From Luscinia megarhynchos (lineage: Eukaryota > Chordata > Aves > Passeriformes > Turdidae): a stretch of DNA of 64,000 nucleotides. A program made the position numbers and the translations under genes. This document shows, in pieces, positions 1 through 12,545 of the stretch. The stretch's first letter is position 1. Every line of letters begins with the position of its first letter. The notes beneath the pieces are model-generated. The model saw only the letters and a list, made by a program, of their open reading frames with translations. It did no database searches and was not told where the DNA came from. The stretch is taken from positions 5,582,655 through 5,646,654 of the forward strand of contig CM067588.1 of the NCBI GenBank assembly GCA_034336665.1, in the 5' to 3' direction.

Positions 1-154
1 ACAGTTGTTAGGGATAATTGATGCGCGCGGCTGAGGACAGTGGAGCTCTCCTGCTGCCGGTCCCGGGTGCCCAGGGCACAGCTCCATCCCCCGCGGGTGC
101 CCCCCGCCATGGCACAGGGGCTCTGTCACTGTCCCCGGGCAGGAGGAGCTGAAG

Positions 155-732
155 GGGATGCAGGAGGTGCTCAGGATGCAAGATATGCTCAGGATGCAGG
201 AGGTGCAGGAGGTGCTCGGGATGCAGGAGGTGCAGAGGATGCAGGGGATGCAGGAAATGCTCGGGATGCTGGAGGTGCTCGGGATGCAGGAGGTGCAGGG
301 GATGCAGAGGTGCAGGAGATGCAGGAGCTGAAGGGGATGCAGGAAATGCTTGGGATGCAGGGGATGCTCGGGATGCAGGAAGTGCTGGGGATGCAGGAGC
401 TGCAGGGGATGCAGGAGCTGCTCAGGATGCAGGAGATGCTCAGGATGCAGAGGTGCTCAGGATGCAGGAGATGCAGGGGATGCAGGGGATGCTCAGGATG
501 CAGGAGCTGCTCAGGATGCAGGAGTTGCAGGGGATGCAGAGGTGCAGGAGATGCAGGAGATGCTCAGGATGCAGGAGATGCTCAGGATGCAGAGGTGCAG
601 GGGATGCAGGAGCTGCTCAGGGATGCAGGAGCTGCTCAGGATGCAGAGGTGCAGGGGATGCAGGAGATGCTCGGGATGCAGGAGATGCTCGGGATGCAGG
701 AGATGCAGGAGTTGCTCGGGATGCTCTCGTCC
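155..732. repeat. Minisatellite, 9-18 bp units (GATGCAGGAG type)
   Basis: The stretch is built from GATGCAGGAG, ATGCTCAGG and GGTGCAGGG variants repeated for almost 600 bases. All three frames stay open because the unit length is mostly a multiple of three. The translations (DAGDAQDAG, GCRGCSGCR, MQEMLRMQE) are simple repeats and not a protein. Confidence 0.9.
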
Positions 733-2856
733 CTCTGCTCCGGCTGCCATCTGGTGGCTTCCCAGCGTTTGTTTTTCCAGCTGCTCCTGGAGCAGCTCCC
801 GTGGGCTGGGCTGGGAGGGAAGTGCCGGCCAGGCTTTGGAGGGATCGCAGGGATTTGCGCTGGGTGGGGCCTGACGCCGGGTTTCTATCGGGTTTCCATC
901 AGTTTGCTTTCTGACAGCACTTTCTGATATTGTTTGGCTCCAGTTCTGCCTGTTTGTGCCCCGAACGTGCTGCTGACCCGGGCACACAGACACTGACGTC
1001 AGCCCTGTCTCCAGCTCGGGGGATGCCGGTGATGAACTGGAGGACAAAGGTTTGGAATAATGATCTGCGACGTGCTGGCCTCCCAGCCCAGCTGGGAGCT
1101 CAGACCCGCATCTCTAGCAGAGCAAATGGTAAACAAAACCAAAAAGAAAAATGTAAAAATCCTGATCTGTGTGTAGAGGCAGGGGGTTGTAAATGGACTG
1201 GCTTTAAAATCTGGAAGTTTATCCTCAGAATGTCGCCCTGGGGCTGGGACCAGGCTCTGTGTTTTTCTAATTCAGAGTTTTAAGGGGTTTTGCCTCATTT
1301 GGAAAAGAAGGATAAAATTAAGTGAGAATATATGAACTCAGTGGGATGTTTTTCACCCCAAAATGCTTTAGGGGCTGTGGATCAGCCCTTTGAGTTGCCC
1401 TGAGTGCAGGACTGGGCTATGAGGGCCAGCAAGGGCCGGATTTTGGAGCTGTGACCCCGCTCCAGATGGGATGGGAGCTCCTCAGAGCACAGCCACGACC
1501 CTGCAAGGACCAGCAAGGGCCGGATTTTGGAGCTGTGGCCCCGCTCCAGATGGGATGGGAGCTCCTCAGAGCACAACCATGACCCTGCAAGGACCTGCTG
1601 CTGCTGTGACAGAAAGAAACCCGTGAAATAAACGGGATAAAATGCGTTTTAACAACTCCACGGGCTGCTCCGAGTGTGCTCTGCTCAGGTGAGTGATGGG
1701 AGCCTCCCTCTGGAGCCTGAAACCCCCGGAATTCCCTGCAGGGAACATTCCCGATGGGAGCAGAAGGATGCTGCTCCCACCTGGCTCCGTGGTGATGCTC
1801 AGGAGGCTCAGGAAGGCTCAGACATCAGAATAAATGTGACCCTCTTGAAGGCGGCTGATGATGCAAAGGTCAAAGGAAATGACTGACGAGGAGAAAAGTA
1901 CATGCTAATATTTCTCCAAGAGGAGAAAGAATTACACATAATGGGTGTAATATTCCGAGAGAGACAGCACAGCCTGGTGACTGATGCCAGCGTTTTAAAG
2001 GCACTTAAGGCTTAAATTTCCCCTTGATAGAAGTTATGTCACATCACTCTGACACGGGCTCCGGGGGAAGTGTCACCAAAGCAGAGCCAGAGGAGAGGAG
2101 TGCCAGGAAAGCAGGAGCAGAGGGGGCCAGAGCTGCCTGCTCTTCACCTCGGGAAGAATCCCCCTGGAAGGTGTGCTCAGCACAGCTCTGGCCTCTCCGA
2201 TCGAGCCTGTGCAGGTTTTGTTGTTCTTTTTCCTAAAATAAAGGACCCCCCAAAATCCCCCCTCTGCTGCAGCAGCTGGTTTTGATCATCACCAAGAGCA
2301 TCACACCCTCAGCTTGGACACAGCCAAGGGTGGGACGTGCAAATGCTGAGCTTTTGTCCAAGCTCAGGGTGTTTGTGTGAGATTGTTGTGAAATGAGGAG
2401 TTGGGGCTGGGAGAAATTCGGGGTTTAGGCAGAGGGTGCAGCATCCTCAGGGAGAACCTCAGCTCTGAGCAGGGAGAGCTCCTGCTCCAAGAACCCTCCT
2501 GATTTACTCATCTCTGAGCTGGGCACACAAAAACCCCAATCAGAGTAGTAATCAGAGTGATAAACTTTATGCTTCTCCATCACAAAAAAATAATAGTTCT
2601 GCCTGAGCATCATTATCCCGACATTTTCCTGCTCCTGTGTCACTTGCTGAATATAAAGGTTCATTTCTCCCATTGTAATGAGCTACACTCTCAATAATTC
2701 ACAGGGAGATTTTTTCCTGGGCTTCATTTTTTAATCTTTACCACAAGGTTACAAAATTTGTGTCACTTTTTTGAGTACTCCTGAAAGATCAGCAGGGAGA
2801 GAAGGGAAGTGCAGATCTGCAGTTCATTTAGTGGCATTCTCCTGTGCCCTTTTGGA
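733..2856. other. Intergenic sequence, no gene seen
   Basis: This is single-copy-looking DNA left of the CD34 locus. It contains the 84-bp duplication annotated separately. I saw no exon with splice sites and no recognisable retroposon body. Confidence 0.6.
1428..1595. repeat. Two-copy tandem duplication, 84-bp period
   Basis: A segment beginning AGCAAGGGCCGGATTTTGGA at 1428 is repeated from 1512 with only a few mismatches (for example GTGACC against GTGGCC). Both copies end in CCCTGCAAGGACC. The high identity suggests a fairly recent duplication. Confidence 0.9.
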
Positions 2857-2857
2857 A

Positions 2858-2897
2858 CTATTATTATTACTATTATTATTGCTATTACTATTTTTCC
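2858..2897. repeat. (ATT)n-rich microsatellite
   Basis: Imperfect ATT/ACT trinucleotide run of about 40 bases. Confidence 0.85.
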
Positions 2898-3089
2898 TAT
2901 TGCTAAGGGAGGCCTGGGGTTCAGGGAAGGCTTGGGTTGAAATTTGGGCCCCAAAGATGCTCTCCAGGATGTTGTTTTAGAGACAACATTTTCTACTCCT
3001 GATTACTTTGATATCTGCAGAAGCATCTGAAGCAGTGAAATCCTTGCAAACCCATTCCAGGCTAAAAAAGTGCTTTTTTTCCCCCTCTC

Positions 3090-3420
3090 TTTGTATTGTT
3101 TCTTACTGGGTTTGATGTATGACACCTTCATATATGCTCTGTGTATACATATTTAATTTTCCATACAGAAAGTTCTGCCTGTCTCCAGGAACAGGATGTG
3201 GAACTTTTGTGACATTAATCTGGAAGCATCATGAATGATGGTGCTATTTCTGAACGCTTTCTTCACCTATATGAAATGATTATTTGACAGAACAGCCATT
3301 CAATATTGTTGGAATAATTATTATGCTTGTTTAATACATCAATTGGAGCTGTTATCATGGATTCTTTGAAATGCTGGATAATTACATAAATAATTAGGAA
3401 ACAGTCTATCAGTGCATTTT
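3090..3420. promoter_or_regulatory. Candidate conserved non-coding element
   Basis: The sequence is AT-rich, nearly CpG-free and not repetitive, unlike its repeat-dense surroundings. It has several TAAT and ATTA cores and a run of TATATG/ATACATAT words. This composition is common in deeply conserved enhancers. The call rests on composition only; no alignment could be made. Confidence 0.3.
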
Positions 3421-4269
3421 AGGGCAAAGCAGAGCTGCTGATCTTTTACACACACAGGACCAAAACTTGGGAAAAGAGGAGGGCACCATGAATCATTTCT
3501 GTAATTTCCCACTGTTTGTTGGCTCCTCCTCATCCTCCCTGTGCCCTCCTAAAACCAAGGGATGATCTGGTTATTTCCATAATTGAGATAAATGGGTTTT
3601 CCTAACCAGAATGGTGTCTTGTGGCTGGCACAAGCCAAGAACTGGGGAATCCACGGGATCCCGTGGCCAGCAAAGCCACTGCTGGCAACTCCCTGTCCCT
3701 CTGCTGCTGCTGGCAGGAATGCAGCACCTCCATTGACCCTTGAGGTTTATTAACACGTTATTAATTAACACACGAGGCTGAGGGGAGGTTTGTCAGCACC
3801 TTCAGCTGCCATTCCCAAACTTTTCACTGGAAAGGGCTTTTTTTTGGTTGTTTTTCCCTCTCTTTTTAAGAAAGAAACAAGGGATGGGTGTGAAGGGTGG
3901 CGTGGGCAATCTGGAGGAGATGGAATTTCTGAATTGGGGAAGGATGGAGCTCTGGCAGCCCAGGGCTGGGCAGGAGGGGCTGTGCTGGTGCCTCAGCTCA
4001 GCCCTGTGAGCGTTCAACAAGAATAAATCAGGTTTGAACGAGGAATGGTGGGGAGGATCCGAGCGAAGCTCTTTTGATTGAATTTTCCTCCCTTTGTTTA
4101 AACTCCTGTGGGGTGAGGGGAGGCAGCAGCACCCCCTCAGCTGTGAGACCCCAGCAGCCCCAGCCCCCTCCCCGTTTTTGGGGGGACATCTGGTGCTGTC
4201 GGCTGAGCAGCTCCATCACAGCTCCCCTCCCTCCACCGGGAGACGCGGCGCAACAAAAACAAAAGACGT
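3421..4269. other. Intergenic sequence, nothing recognised
   Basis: Non-repetitive sequence with no recognisable exon or retroposon. Confidence 0.5.
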
Positions 4270-4495
4270 GACAAATTTGTCCTTTTCTCTTTCATAATTA
4301 ACCAAAATATCTCCTTGTGTAGCAAAGCGTGGTTCCTAATTAACAGACAGGCGAGAGGCTATTTTTAAAATCCAGACCCCCAGTAATTATATTTGCAGCA
4401 GAGAATGATATTTCAGTCAAACGCGACAGACAGCGAGCCAAGCTCCCATGTGAGGCAATTAATATTTCACACCTGCCAAGCAAATCAGTGGCAGG
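4270..4495. promoter_or_regulatory. Candidate conserved non-coding element with MEF2-like site
   Basis: The block contains TTCATAATTAACC, CCTAATTAACAG, the MEF2-like word CTATTTTTAAAA near 4360, and AATTAATATTTCACACCTG (T-box-like CACACCTG). Clustered homeodomain, MEF2 and T-box-like words in unique DNA suggest an enhancer. This is inference from motif content. Confidence 0.3.
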
Positions 4496-6115
4496 GAGGG
4501 GAGGGGATGGCATTGATGCTGCACTGGGGGGGCCCTGCCTGCTCACAGAACACCCAAAATCCTCCACTTGGCTGTGGGGTGGCCGGTGAAGCAGCACCGG
4601 CTGCTGGTGGGACAGCAAATGGGAAATAGAATGGGGAGAGGATCCGTGGGAAGGTGGGGCCCTGCTGGGAAGGGGAAACTGAAATAACCAGCCCTGCCTT
4701 TCCCAGTACAAAGTTATTTTTCTCCTCCTGGTCCCTGGGGCTGGATCGTGTTGCTGGTTTGGGCTCCTCTCCTGGGCCAGGGCTCTGCCCCACGAGCTCC
4801 TCACAGCTGGAGCTGCCCCTCTCCTGCCCACACCAGGCTGCTCCTTTTCCCTGCCACGGAGACAAAAGCCTGTCTCCTCCCTGCCCCTGTCTGTGCAGCT
4901 CGGGATTAATCTGCCCGGTAATGGATAATCTGTCAGCCCGGGGATGCTCTGGAAGTTGGGAGGAGACTCACGGGCGTGTGATGCCATCTGCTTTATCGGG
5001 AGGGCTTGGAAACCTGACGTTCAATTTGTTCTGCAGGATTTGACGGGGGATTATTCTCCAGATTCCAAAATAATTAAGGGAATCAAAAGGCAGAAAGAAG
5101 GATGACAAGGAGGAGGGAGCAGAGGGAGGGGGGCAGCTCTCGACCTGTGCTCTGGGTAGGACAGGCTGACAAACCCTGCTTGGGGAGGTTTTAGTCCTTT
5201 GTTCCTGTGCTTGAAAATAAAATTCCACGCCAAATTCCAGCGGCTGGGGCAGCGCGGGGGCAGCAGGGTGATCCTGGACAGCAGCAGAGCCGCAATTATC
5301 CCTCATTCCTGGGTCATTTTAGAGCTGTTGTGTTTAATGAAGGAGCTGGTCAGGGGAAGGGGTGTGTGGTCCAGGTTTGCTCTCAAACACTCTGTGCAAG
5401 GTGCCCCGGGCACTGCAGCTCTGGAAATTTCCCTTCCAAATTACAGAGGAATCTCGCCCAGGCAGGAGCCTCTATTGACCTCCTGCCACCCTCCTAATGA
5501 GAAAAGATGATGGTTAAACTCCAGGGGGAGAAGAAAGCAAACAAACCTCCTTTCCTCCATAAAAACAAACCTGCAAAGCTGTAACAATTAATGTGAGCCC
5601 GGCCAGGAGAGGTCCCAGGACGGGGTTTGCATTTCCAAGGCTCTCTCTGAAGCTCTCCCTGGTAAGTGATGGAGCCTGAGCCTGCCCAGATCGATCCTGT
5701 GGCCTTTGCCACCCCAGAGCTTTCTCTGAATGATGCAGCATCACCTCCCATCAGAAATCACAGCTGGGCTGGGGCTGTGCCCCACAGGATCCAAAGTCCT
5801 TTTAGGTGGGAAAAAACCAGCTCAGAGCATCCCTCACCCCAAACTCCCCGTGTGAATTCCCTCAGCCCTCCCACTGCCCAGCCAAAGCCACTCTGACCCT
5901 GCTGTGGCCACCAAGAGGCCACCTGAGCAGGGAGGGGACAGAGGGGCTGTGCCTGGGCAGTTCCTTCAGGGTCTGAAACCCAGAGCCATTGACTGTTCCT
6001 GCAGGAAGTTCTGCACCTCATTTCTAATGCATTTTTTGCTATCTCATAAACGTATTTTTTCACCACAGGACTGAGAGGAAAAGTTTGGGATGGTGCCCAT
6101 GATTTGGATGCCTTT
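4496..6115. other. Intergenic sequence; possible regulatory block at 4895-5090
   Basis: Unique sequence. Around 4895-5090 there is a cluster of TAATC words (GGGATTAATCTGCC, GGATAATC), a CATCTG E-box followed by TTATC, and GGGGATTATTCTCC. No exon was recognised. Confidence 0.35.
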
Positions 6116-6400
6116 TCATGGAATCATGGAATTACAGAATGGCCTGGGTGGGAAGGGACAGTAAAACTCATCCCATCCCTCCCCTGCCATGGCAGGGACA
6201 CCTTGCAGGGACAGGGACACCTCCACTGTCCCAGGCTGCTCCAAGCCCCATCCAGCCTGGCCCTTGGGCCCTGCCAGGAGTGGGGCAGCCACAGCTGTGG
6301 CACCTTGTCCCTCCCCACCCTGACAAGGAAGGATTTATTCCCAGTATTCCACCCAAACCCACTCTCAGTGCTTTTCAGCCAGACCCTGCCACCAGCACTG
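6116..6400 (-). mobile_element. CR1 LINE 3'-end fragment, reverse orientation
   Basis: The plus strand reads GGAATCATGGAATTACAGAA, then a GGGAAGGGACA-type segment, CTGCCATGGCAGGGACACCT, CAAGCCCCATCCAGCCTGG and GGGGCAGCCACAGC. This is the reverse complement of the avian CR1 3' region. It is 5'-truncated like most CR1 copies. Confidence 0.85.
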
Positions 6401-7544
6401 TGCTTAGTGGGGCAACCCAGCACTGGGATTTTCGAGGGAAATTCTGTGGGATGCTCCTATTGAATGTGACTGCCCTGAGAGTCCCAGCTCCTGCTGAGCT
6501 GCCCCTCGCTCCCCTTCCCAGGAGGTTTCACTGGGTACCATCTACTTCCCTATGCACTTTGATTCCCAGTGATCCTGGGAGCTTTTTGTTCTATTATTCA
6601 CCGTGGGCCTGTGTTGTCTGTGCTTATTATGAGCCATCAGAAGGTACCTGGGAGTCTGCAGCCTTCCCAGCCACTCCTATTGTACAAACACATCAATAAA
6701 TAAGTGGTGTCTGAATTTAGCTGGCAGCTCATAACTGCTGGCAGAGCCCTGTCATTTTTTCAGGTCATCTGGCTCTGCAGTTAAAATACTTTTGCTGTTG
6801 CATCCTTCTCTTCAGGAGACAACCAAAGAAGTGGCTCTTAGATTTCTATTTCTTTTTTATTCATCCCTCTAAGAGCGAGGACACGACTTCAAGCCCCAGA
6901 CAAAAGGAGGTTTGGAAGGCAGGCCCTGGCAGCTGCCAGAGCAGTGGGTCAGGAGCAGCAGGAGTGGGTAATGACCGAGGATGCTCCCTTCCCTGCATTT
7001 GAACAAATCCTCCTTTGAAAAAATGGAAAGCCTGGTCCCTCTGGGAGCTCATTGCCCAGGTGGAAAACAGCAGCACTTTATTATCAGCAATTGCCAGGGT
7101 GGAGAGCAGAGCCCCGTTCCCCTGAGCTGCTTTCATCGCTGCCACTGAGGGGTTTCATCTCCTCTGATGCTCCAGCAGCACCTGGCACTGAGCTGCTCTT
7201 TGCTCAGAGCCATTCCTTTATTTCCTAATCACACTTTTGGTTTCTCTCTCAGAAACACCACCAAAATTGAGGTTTTTTTTAAGGCTGTGCTTCCTTTGCA
7301 TGAATTACAGCTGGAGGGGGGATTTCCCTGCAAACAAAGGCAATGAAACTGAGATTTTATTTTTTTTTTCCTCTAATTCCCTAGGCAGAGAGGATGCTCA
7401 GCAGGAGCCAGCCAGGCTTCTGGCAAGTGGAAATTTGGGATCAACAAGGCAGCCTATCAGGTGGTTGCATTTGAAGTATATTTGTAAAAACAATAAAATA
7501 AACACAAAAGCAGCCAATAGGAATTGTTTTTTCACCAAAAGGTT
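6401..7544. other. Intergenic sequence, nothing recognised
   Basis: Unique sequence with short homopolymer tracts; no exon or retroposon assigned. Confidence 0.5.
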
Positions 7545-7708
7545 GGTCAAGAATTGGAAAAGGTGACCCAGGGTGGAGTCCCCATGCCTGGAAGGATTTA
7601 AAAGATGTGTGGATGTGGAATTGGGGACATGGGTGGGACTGGCAGTGCTGGGGAATGTTGGACACAAAACTCTCTTCCAACCTAAACGATTCCACAATCC
7701 CATAACTG
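7545..7708 (+). mobile_element. CR1 LINE 3'-end fragment
   Basis: GTGGAGTCCCCATGCCTGGA, then TTTAAAAGATGTGTGGATGT, TTGGGGACATGGG and TCTTCCAACCTAAACGATTC follow one another as in the sense 3' end of a CR1-family LINE. The fragment ends in the usual ATTC-type tail. Confidence 0.85.
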
Positions 7709-8339
7709 CATTCAGAATGAGCAGCACTGCAAACAGTTTATTTGGAATGAAATTTTAAGTTCAACATCTCATCCATCTCGGATTCTGCTCACTGGGGCAG
7801 CCACAGGCTAGGATGGAGAGCCCCAGCCACCAGTCCAGCTCTCCTGTCCCTATGACATCCACAAACGGAGAAATAAATTGCAATTAGCAGCTGCAGCTCT
7901 GGATGGAGGAGCCAATCTCTGCTCTGAATTACCAGATTTATGCTTTAATGATTTTTATCGTGGTGCTGCTGTTTATTACAGTTCTACATTTTGGAGGGGG
8001 CAGCAATGGGGAGCAGTCAATGAAATCAGGTTGATGAGAATCTGGGCTCTGATGGATGGGTTCAGGAGTGTGACTGGTCCAGCTCTGTCCTCTCCTCTCT
8101 GCCCTCTCACATTCCTGCAGCTCCCTCTTGCTGCTGGTATGTTCAACTCATTTTGGTGCATTCAAACTAATGGGGAAATTTCCAGAAAAATATTTTAAAG
8201 AACAGATTTTTGAGGTATCTTGGTACCCCAACACCCTGAGAGCTGCTGCCCAAAATCACTTTGTGCATCTGATGGCACACAGGGATACAGCTGCACCCTG
8301 CAGAGGTGGTAATTCACTTATTTACTCTTCCCAGGGGAT
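7709..8339. other. Intergenic sequence, nothing recognised
   Basis: No exon, RNA gene or repeat family could be assigned here. Confidence 0.5.
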
Positions 8340-8490
8340 TATCATAAAATTCCAGGATGGTTTGGGCTGGAAGGAACCTTTAAAATTCCTCCAGTTCCAC
8401 TCCTGCCGTGGGCAGGGACATCTCCATTCTCTCAGGTTGCTCCAAGTCTTTCCAACCTGGCCTTGGACACTTTCAGAGGCAGGATAACAA
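8340..8490 (-). mobile_element. CR1 LINE fragment, reverse orientation
   Basis: GGATGGTTTGGGCTGGAAGG, CTGCCGTGGGCAGGGACATC and CAACCTGGCCTTGGACACTT match the antisense CR1 3' end. Confidence 0.85.
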
Positions 8491-8518
8491 TTAAATTACT
8501 TGTTTTAGAATTAAAACC

Positions 8519-8562
8519 CACACATATATATGGGTTTTATATGTGTGTGTATATATATATTC
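8519..8562. repeat. AT/GT dinucleotide tract with palindromic core
   Basis: ACACATATATATGGGTTTTATATGTG and the following GTGTATATATATAT form an alternating purine-pyrimidine stretch that can fold back on itself. Confidence 0.8.
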
Positions 8563-9920
8563 TGGTTTTTTAATTTGAGCAAATTCTTGCCTCTTCACAA
8601 CCCTTCCAACTGCATTTAACTGTGCCCTGCTATTTATCACCCTCTTACACAGCTACTACTCACTTACACACAGCAGAATCATTTCTCCAGGAGAAACAGC
8701 TGAAAAAACCCTTCAGAATCTCAGACTTGTGCTCTTCAGATCATATATTTTACTCCAAAAAGCTTTTGGAAATCTTAAAAAAAAAAAAGAAAGATGCATG
8801 GCTGCTGCAAGTCTCACACACTGTTAATAAAAGTGGTCTATTAAAACAAATTGCTCGGTATGATCATTCTGCTAAAATCAATATCTTCAAATAACAAAGC
8901 AGATATGAATTGCACACACGACTGCAGTCAGGCAAACCGTCTGCTGGAGAGATTCTGAGCAGTTTTATGCCTGAAACTTTTATTCTGTTGGTTCAAATGC
9001 AATCGGGGCGATGCTCACTGAGCGGCTCCTGTGTGCTCAGCGCTTTGCGGGCTGTTCCCAGCTCTTCAACCCCTCCTGGAGGGCCCGGCTGCGAGGGAAA
9101 TCGCCGCACTTCAGCGTTTTTCCATGAAATTCTTCCCCACGGGAATATTCTCCTGCAGCAACACCGGAGGTGGAACGAGTCAGGAAGAATTGCCCCCGGA
9201 AAAAAAGGGGCGAGAAGGGGAGAACGCAGCAGCCTGCGAGGAGGGGATGCTGTTGCCGCAGGGATTTGGGTGGGGAGAAAAAAAAAAAGGAATTTTGGCA
9301 CAGGATGGGCACGGAGCCGCTGGAGTGACCTGGAAACAGTTGGAGCAGCGCAAGCAGGAAACCCCAGCAGCAGGGCTAAATAAAGCCCTTTGTTGTCCCG
9401 GGAAGGAATCCCTCCTGGATTTGGGACGGGAAGAAGGAGTGGAGATGATATCTCCCCATCAGCACGGCAAGGAGCGGCAGCAGAGGCAACAAGAAAGTCC
9501 AACAACAGCCCTGAAACTCATCCCAAAACCCCCTCAAATTGTGGTTTGGGCTCTCACTGAAGTTCTGGGAATGCCTGGAGGAGGAAAAAAAAAAAAAAAA
9601 GGATTTAGGGAGACCTTGTAGCAGCTCCCAGTCTCCCCAGCAGCCTCCCGTGCAGTGTGCCCAGGGCTCTTCAGGATGCCCTGGTGCAGAAATTGAGGCA
9701 CCGGCCTCTCCAGAGCCACCTTCTCACAAAGGATGCCCTGGCAGGAGGCTCGGGATGGAGTTTCTGGAAGAAGCATTTCCTGCCCCGAGAGTCATGACAG
9801 AATTTCAGCACTGTGCAAATCCCAGCACCACAAAACAAATGGATGACAAGTTTTTAAGGAAATCTCAATAAGGATGGTGGTGTCAGGGCAGCTGGGGGGC
9901 TCTTTGCCCTTTTTTAAGGT
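8563..9920. other. Intergenic sequence, no gene supported
   Basis: Mostly unique DNA with poly-A runs at about 8777, 9279 and 9588. The moderately CpG-bearing part around 9000-9450 has overlapping open frames of 90-200 codons. None looks like a known domain or carries convincing splice sites. Confidence 0.5.
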
Positions 9921-10440
9921 GAATCCCACCACTCCATCCCTCAGGAATGAAACCCCATAAATTCACCCCTCAGGAACTGAACCCCACCACTCCATCCATC
10001 AGGAACTGAACCCCATAAATTCATCCCTCAGGAACTGAACCCCATAAATTCACCCCTCAGGAATTGAACCCCACAACTCCATCCCTCAAGAATTGAACCC
10101 CATAAATTCATCCCTCAGGAACTGAACCCCACCACTCCATCCCTCAAGAATTGAACCCCACCACTCTATCCATCAGGAATGGAACCCCATAAATTCATCC
10201 CTCAGGAATTGAACCCCATAAATTCACCCCTCAGGAACTGAACCCCACAACTCCATCCAACAGGAACTGAACCCCATAAATTCACCCCTCAGGAACTGAA
10301 CCCCACCACTCCATCCCTCAAGAATTGAACCCCATAAATTCACCCCTCAGGAACTGAACCCCACAACTCCATCCCTCAAGAATTGAACCCCATAAATTCA
10401 TCCCCTCAAGAATTGAACCCCATGTCTCCATCCCCAGGAA
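9921..10440. repeat. Minisatellite, about 29-bp unit, about 18 copies
   Basis: Units alternate between CCCCATAAATTCACCCCTCA and CCCCACCACTCCATCCCTCA, each joined by GGAACTGAAC. The alternation of two subtypes suggests higher-order (two-unit) amplification. Confidence 0.92.
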
Positions 10441-11750
10441 CTGCCTGCTCAGAGCAGAGTTTGTGCTCTCCTGCAGGGACAGGAGCTGCCCTTGCTCAGC
10501 CCTGGGCAGGATTTGGTGCTGCACCAGTGCAGATGTGATCCCAACAGCATTTTCCTAGGAGAAACAACCCAAACTTCACTAAATCCCTTTTTTTTTTTTA
10601 TTTGCAGCTCTGTACTCTGCTCTGGCTGCCCACCATTCCCAAAAGCTGGGTCTCCTCCTGCAGCATCCCTCCTCTCCATCAGCAGATTTTGGGGGCTGAG
10701 GGTGCTGGATGCAGGAGAGGGGCTGTCACTCCCAGAAGGAGAATTTGCTCTGTCTGGGCATGGGGCAGTCTGCCTGCTCAGGCTGAGGGCTGGGATGCAG
10801 AATTTGTGTCTTTTGGGGTTTCCCCGTGGTGTGGCTGTGCTCCAAGTGTCTCCACGTGCCTCTGGAAGTGCTGTGCAGAGTTATTACTCTGCTCCAGTTG
10901 AAGTGGGAAAGTTATTAAAAAGCTTTGAAACTCATGAATGGCAATGGGGAGGTGGCTGTAATGCTGATTTATTTGATGTGATTCTGCACAGAAATAGCCC
11001 TCAAATGCTGCACATCCTCTGGGTCAGCAGTGCTGCTGCCTTGGGAGGATGGTGGGAATGGGATTATTTCATCTGTCCAAAATAGTAACTTTTAAGAGGT
11101 GAGGAAATGACTGCACCAAAACCATTGTGTGCCATCTGCCTGCTAAAATACTTATAGAAAACATGTTTCCTGGCATATAGCTTCCCAGCCATATGTCTGT
11201 TGCATCATTTACAATTAAATTAAATCACCCTTAAACTCTTGGACAAAATCCCAGCCCATGTGAGCGAGCCTTCATCACTGTGCTGTACAAAATTTGGACA
11301 CTTGATCCCGTAAATGTTGGGTTGGAATTGGCTCAGGCGTTGTTAACCTGATACAGCTGACGCTGAGTGCTGGGAGATAATTCAAGGGCATGTTCCTTAC
11401 TGTGGTCTTTCAGTTTCCTGGCTGTAAAAATGTGTTGGGGCTCTGAGAGAAAGGGAATAATTCTGCAGGATTTGCTCGCAACACGCTCGAGTCACTTCAA
11501 ACAGGTTTGAACAGTTTGTGTCCGTGAGAAAAGGTGATGCCTCCCACTCCTGGAATAAACAGAAATAACTGCAGGGCCTGGTCACAGCTGGATATTTGGG
11601 ATATTTGGGATATCAACAACAAAGCCTGGCCTGCTCCTTGTTGGGTTAGGTCAGGTTTTTGTCAGCTCTGGGGGAAGGAGGGTCCCACTGCCACCACCCC
11701 GTGTCCAGCACAGCAATTCCTGTCCAGGAGCCACCAGGCTCAAAAACCTG
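10441..11750. other. Intergenic sequence, nothing recognised
   Basis: Unique sequence; one short GGATATTTG triplication near 11590. No exon was seen. Confidence 0.5.
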
Positions 11751-11846
11751 AGGGATGGATGGATGGATGGATGGATGGATGGATGGATGGATGGATGGAT
11801 GGATGGATGGATGGATGGATGGATGGATGGATGGATGGATGGATGA
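11751..11846. repeat. (GGAT)n tetranucleotide microsatellite
   Basis: About 23 uninterrupted copies of GGAT. A long pure array is expected to be length-polymorphic. Confidence 0.97.
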
Positions 11847-12264
11847 TGGAAGATCCCTAAATCTGTCCACAGCAATCCTCTGAGGGAACTGCATTCAGTT
11901 AAAGAATAATCTTAATAAATCTCTTATTTCGTGGGTTTGTGGCTCCTCTTTTGAGGAAATGCTGGATTTCCCTTGCTTGGCTGAGCCTCTCTCCCAAAAG
12001 GAGTTCTGTGGGACGGTCTGACACGGGCAGTGCATAAACAGGAATGAAATCTCACATCCCTGACACAGGGAACGTCCTTCCAATGCAAACCAGCTTCCAC
12101 TGGAAACCAAACCCACGAGCTTCCCGTGCACGGTGCCTGCCAGACCCAGCCTGGCCTATTTTTAGCTCAGCTCTCTATTTCTGGCCTGGTTTTGAAAGGT
12201 GAAACAATCCCAGCAGCCAGACCCGGATGATCCCGGTGGTTTCTTTCATCCAGGAGCAGCCTGG
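11847..12264. other. Intergenic sequence, nothing recognised
   Basis: No exon or repeat family assigned. Confidence 0.5.
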
Positions 12265-12350
12265 GCTGTGCAAAGTGTCCCTGCCCACAGCAGGCTGGAA
12301 GGGAATGGTCTTTAATGTCCTTTCCAACCCAAACTACACTCTGGATCTAT
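12265..12350 (+). mobile_element. Short CR1 LINE 3' fragment
   Basis: TGTCCCTGCCCACAGCAGG followed by TCCTTTCCAACCCAAAC and a decayed ATCTATCACTCTGATT tail fits the sense CR1 end. Confidence 0.65.
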
Positions 12351-12533
12351 CACTCTGATTTTCAGTCATGCTATTCAACCCAAATTCTCACTTTCATAGA
12401 CAAAAACATATCTGTTATTTAAATAAGACTCTTGTCTCGCTCTGCCTTTCACATTTCATCTCTGAATTCATTTTCTGGGCTGATATGCAATGTAAAACCT
12501 GGTTACACACTGAGTCAGGCACTTCCCAGTGTG

Positions 12534-12545
12534 TGTGTGTGTGTT
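12534..12545. repeat. Short (GT)n tract
   Basis: Six GT dinucleotides followed by a purine-rich GGAAGAAAGGG stretch. Confidence 0.8.

Noticed and set aside
155..732. Open frames of 150-295 codons on both strands
   Set aside because: They translate a 9-18 bp tandem repeat and have no splice context or domain.
4893..5010. E-box plus GATA composite element (CATCTG...TTATC)
   Set aside because: Spacing and orientation do not fit the known haematopoietic E-box/GATA composite, so it was not called as a site.
9921..10440. Regular repeat resembling a CRISPR array
   Set aside because: Units are contiguous without unique spacers, and the genome is vertebrate; it is a minisatellite.
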